Source: Phycisphaerales bacterium
GTDB lineage: Bacteria; Planctomycetota; Phycisphaerae; UBA1845
Direction: 5' to 3'
DNA length: 64,000 nt
Assembly: GCA_020852275.1 (NCBI GenBank)
Contig: JADZBE010000001.1
Location: 60,796 to 124,795, forward strand
Positions 63,709 through 64,000 of this stretch are shown in pieces. The notes below the pieces were generated by a model that saw only the letters and a program-made list of their open reading frames with translations, made no database searches and was not told the DNA's origin. The first letter of the stretch is position 1. Each line of letters starts with the position of its first letter. The position numbers and the translations under genes were made by a program.

Positions 63709-63737
63709 TTGACTGCACGCTTGCTTTCTGCTATTCT
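63709..63737 (+). promoter_or_regulatory. Sigma-70-type promoter
   Basis: TTGACT (63709-63714), exactly 17 bases, TATTCT (63732-63737). Transcription should start near 63744, leading into a structured leader and a gene beyond the window. Confidence 0.7.
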
Positions 63738-63743
63738 GTTCTT

Positions 63744-64000
63744 GTGAGAGTCTGAGATTGCTCGGGCTTTCCGGCACCATCCGTGAAAAACGTCCGTCTG
63801 GGCCCTTGTGGAAGGCCACCCAGCAACCGGGCTGAGTCGTTTTTCGCAAGGAGGCTGCGATGACATCGCAAGCCCTGGGGTCTGGCCATATCTCTTGGCG
63901 CCCTGGAATAATTCGCGCCACACTTTAATAGCGCGCCGGGCGGGAAGGGGGGATACTCCTGACATGTGGCGTTATTCTGTCAACGGGATCAGGAGGAACC
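63744..64000 (+). ncRNA. Structured 5' leader candidate with upstream ORF
   Basis: GTGAAAAACG (about 63783-63792) pairs with CGTTTTTCGC (about 63838-63847) as a ten-base stem with one G-T pair, closing a domain that contains CTGGG...CCCAG. A second hairpin, GGCTGCGAT-GAC-ATCGCAAGCC, includes the start of a small ORF. The leader ends at the window edge with AGGAGG, a ribosome site for the next gene. It does not match a riboswitch class I can recall. Confidence 0.45.
63860..63928 (+). CDS. Possible 22-codon upstream ORF
   Basis: AAGGAGG stands just before an ATG at 63860; the frame encodes MTSQALGSGHISWRPGIIRA plus two residues and stops with TAA. The start codon is within the hairpin GGCTGCGAT-GAC-ATCGCAAGCC, so translation could be controlled by folding. 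It might be a leader peptide. There is no stretch of one repeated amino acid that would point to classical attenuation. Confidence 0.35.
   Translation: MTSQALGSGHISWRPGIIRATL

Noticed and set aside
63531..63965. Minus-strand open frame of 144 codons at the right edge
   Set aside because: It reads through the MITE-like element, a promoter and a structured leader on the other strand and has no recognisable family.

Overview
This 64 kb window is GC-rich bacterial chromosome that looks like Planctomycetota, probably of the Phycisphaerae type. The lineage call is an inference. It rests on two pseudopilins (one with the H-X9-DG motif), an oversized UvrA with three ABC cassettes, a sulfatase-fold/TPR protein, a dockerin-like secreted protein, many secreted proteins of unknown function, a bacterial kynurenine 3-monooxygenase and a very high load of short dispersed repeats. 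No rRNA, tRNA or CRISPR array was recognised.

Layout. 0-9 kb: end of a DUF2339 membrane protein, a GxxExxY nuclease-fold gene between inverted repeats, a crotonase, a GNAT acetyltransferase, a degenerate amidohydrolase, a GT-C-like membrane protein and a sulfatase/TPR gene broken by a poly-G frameshift. 9-20 kb: DUF1579 protein, streptogramin-lyase-like propeller, a Cys-rich secreted protein with its own promoter and strong terminator, dapF, a thioredoxin-fold lipoprotein, pgsA, ribBA, a pseudopilin and a zinc-ribbon protein. 20-22.6 kb: an accessory block on the minus strand holding a MazEF-like pair, a DUF6680 membrane protein and a DUF433/DUF5615 toxin-antitoxin pair in one apparent operon, followed by a decayed glnS fragment. 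22.8-33.8 kb: large secreted H-X9-DG protein, transposase remnant, radical SAM protein, second pseudopilin, TauE/SafE exporter, small lipoprotein, SH3 protein, FtcD-like cyclodeaminase and metallophosphoesterase. 33.9-46 kb: yidC, two secreted proteins (one with haem motifs), pyk, rnr, a RAYT transposase with its REP palindromes, and a thiolase. 46-53.6 kb: three secreted proteins, a transposase remnant, a PA0069-type radical SAM protein, ugd and lepB. 54-64 kb: giant uvrA, a large hypothetical protein, kmo, a MITE-like element, and a promoter with a structured leader running off the window.

Genes are mostly solitary and separated by 200-1000 bases of repeat-filled DNA. Convincing operons are limited to the accessory block (20.6-22.6 kb) and pgsA-ribBA. 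Housekeeping roles include lysine/peptidoglycan (dapF), phospholipid (pgsA), riboflavin (ribBA), membrane insertion and secretion (yidC, lepB), glycolysis (pyk), RNA decay (rnr), UDP-glucuronate supply (ugd) and DNA repair (uvrA).

The most unusual points are: the five-gene TA/DUF6680 operon; the three-cassette UvrA whose linkers are made of intergenic-type repeats read in frame; a recurrent TANNNT box about 6 bases before start codons, which suggests leaderless transcripts; the RAYT/REP locus; a possible 120 bp MITE with terminal inverted and flanking direct repeats; and the structured leader with a 22-codon upstream ORF at the right edge.
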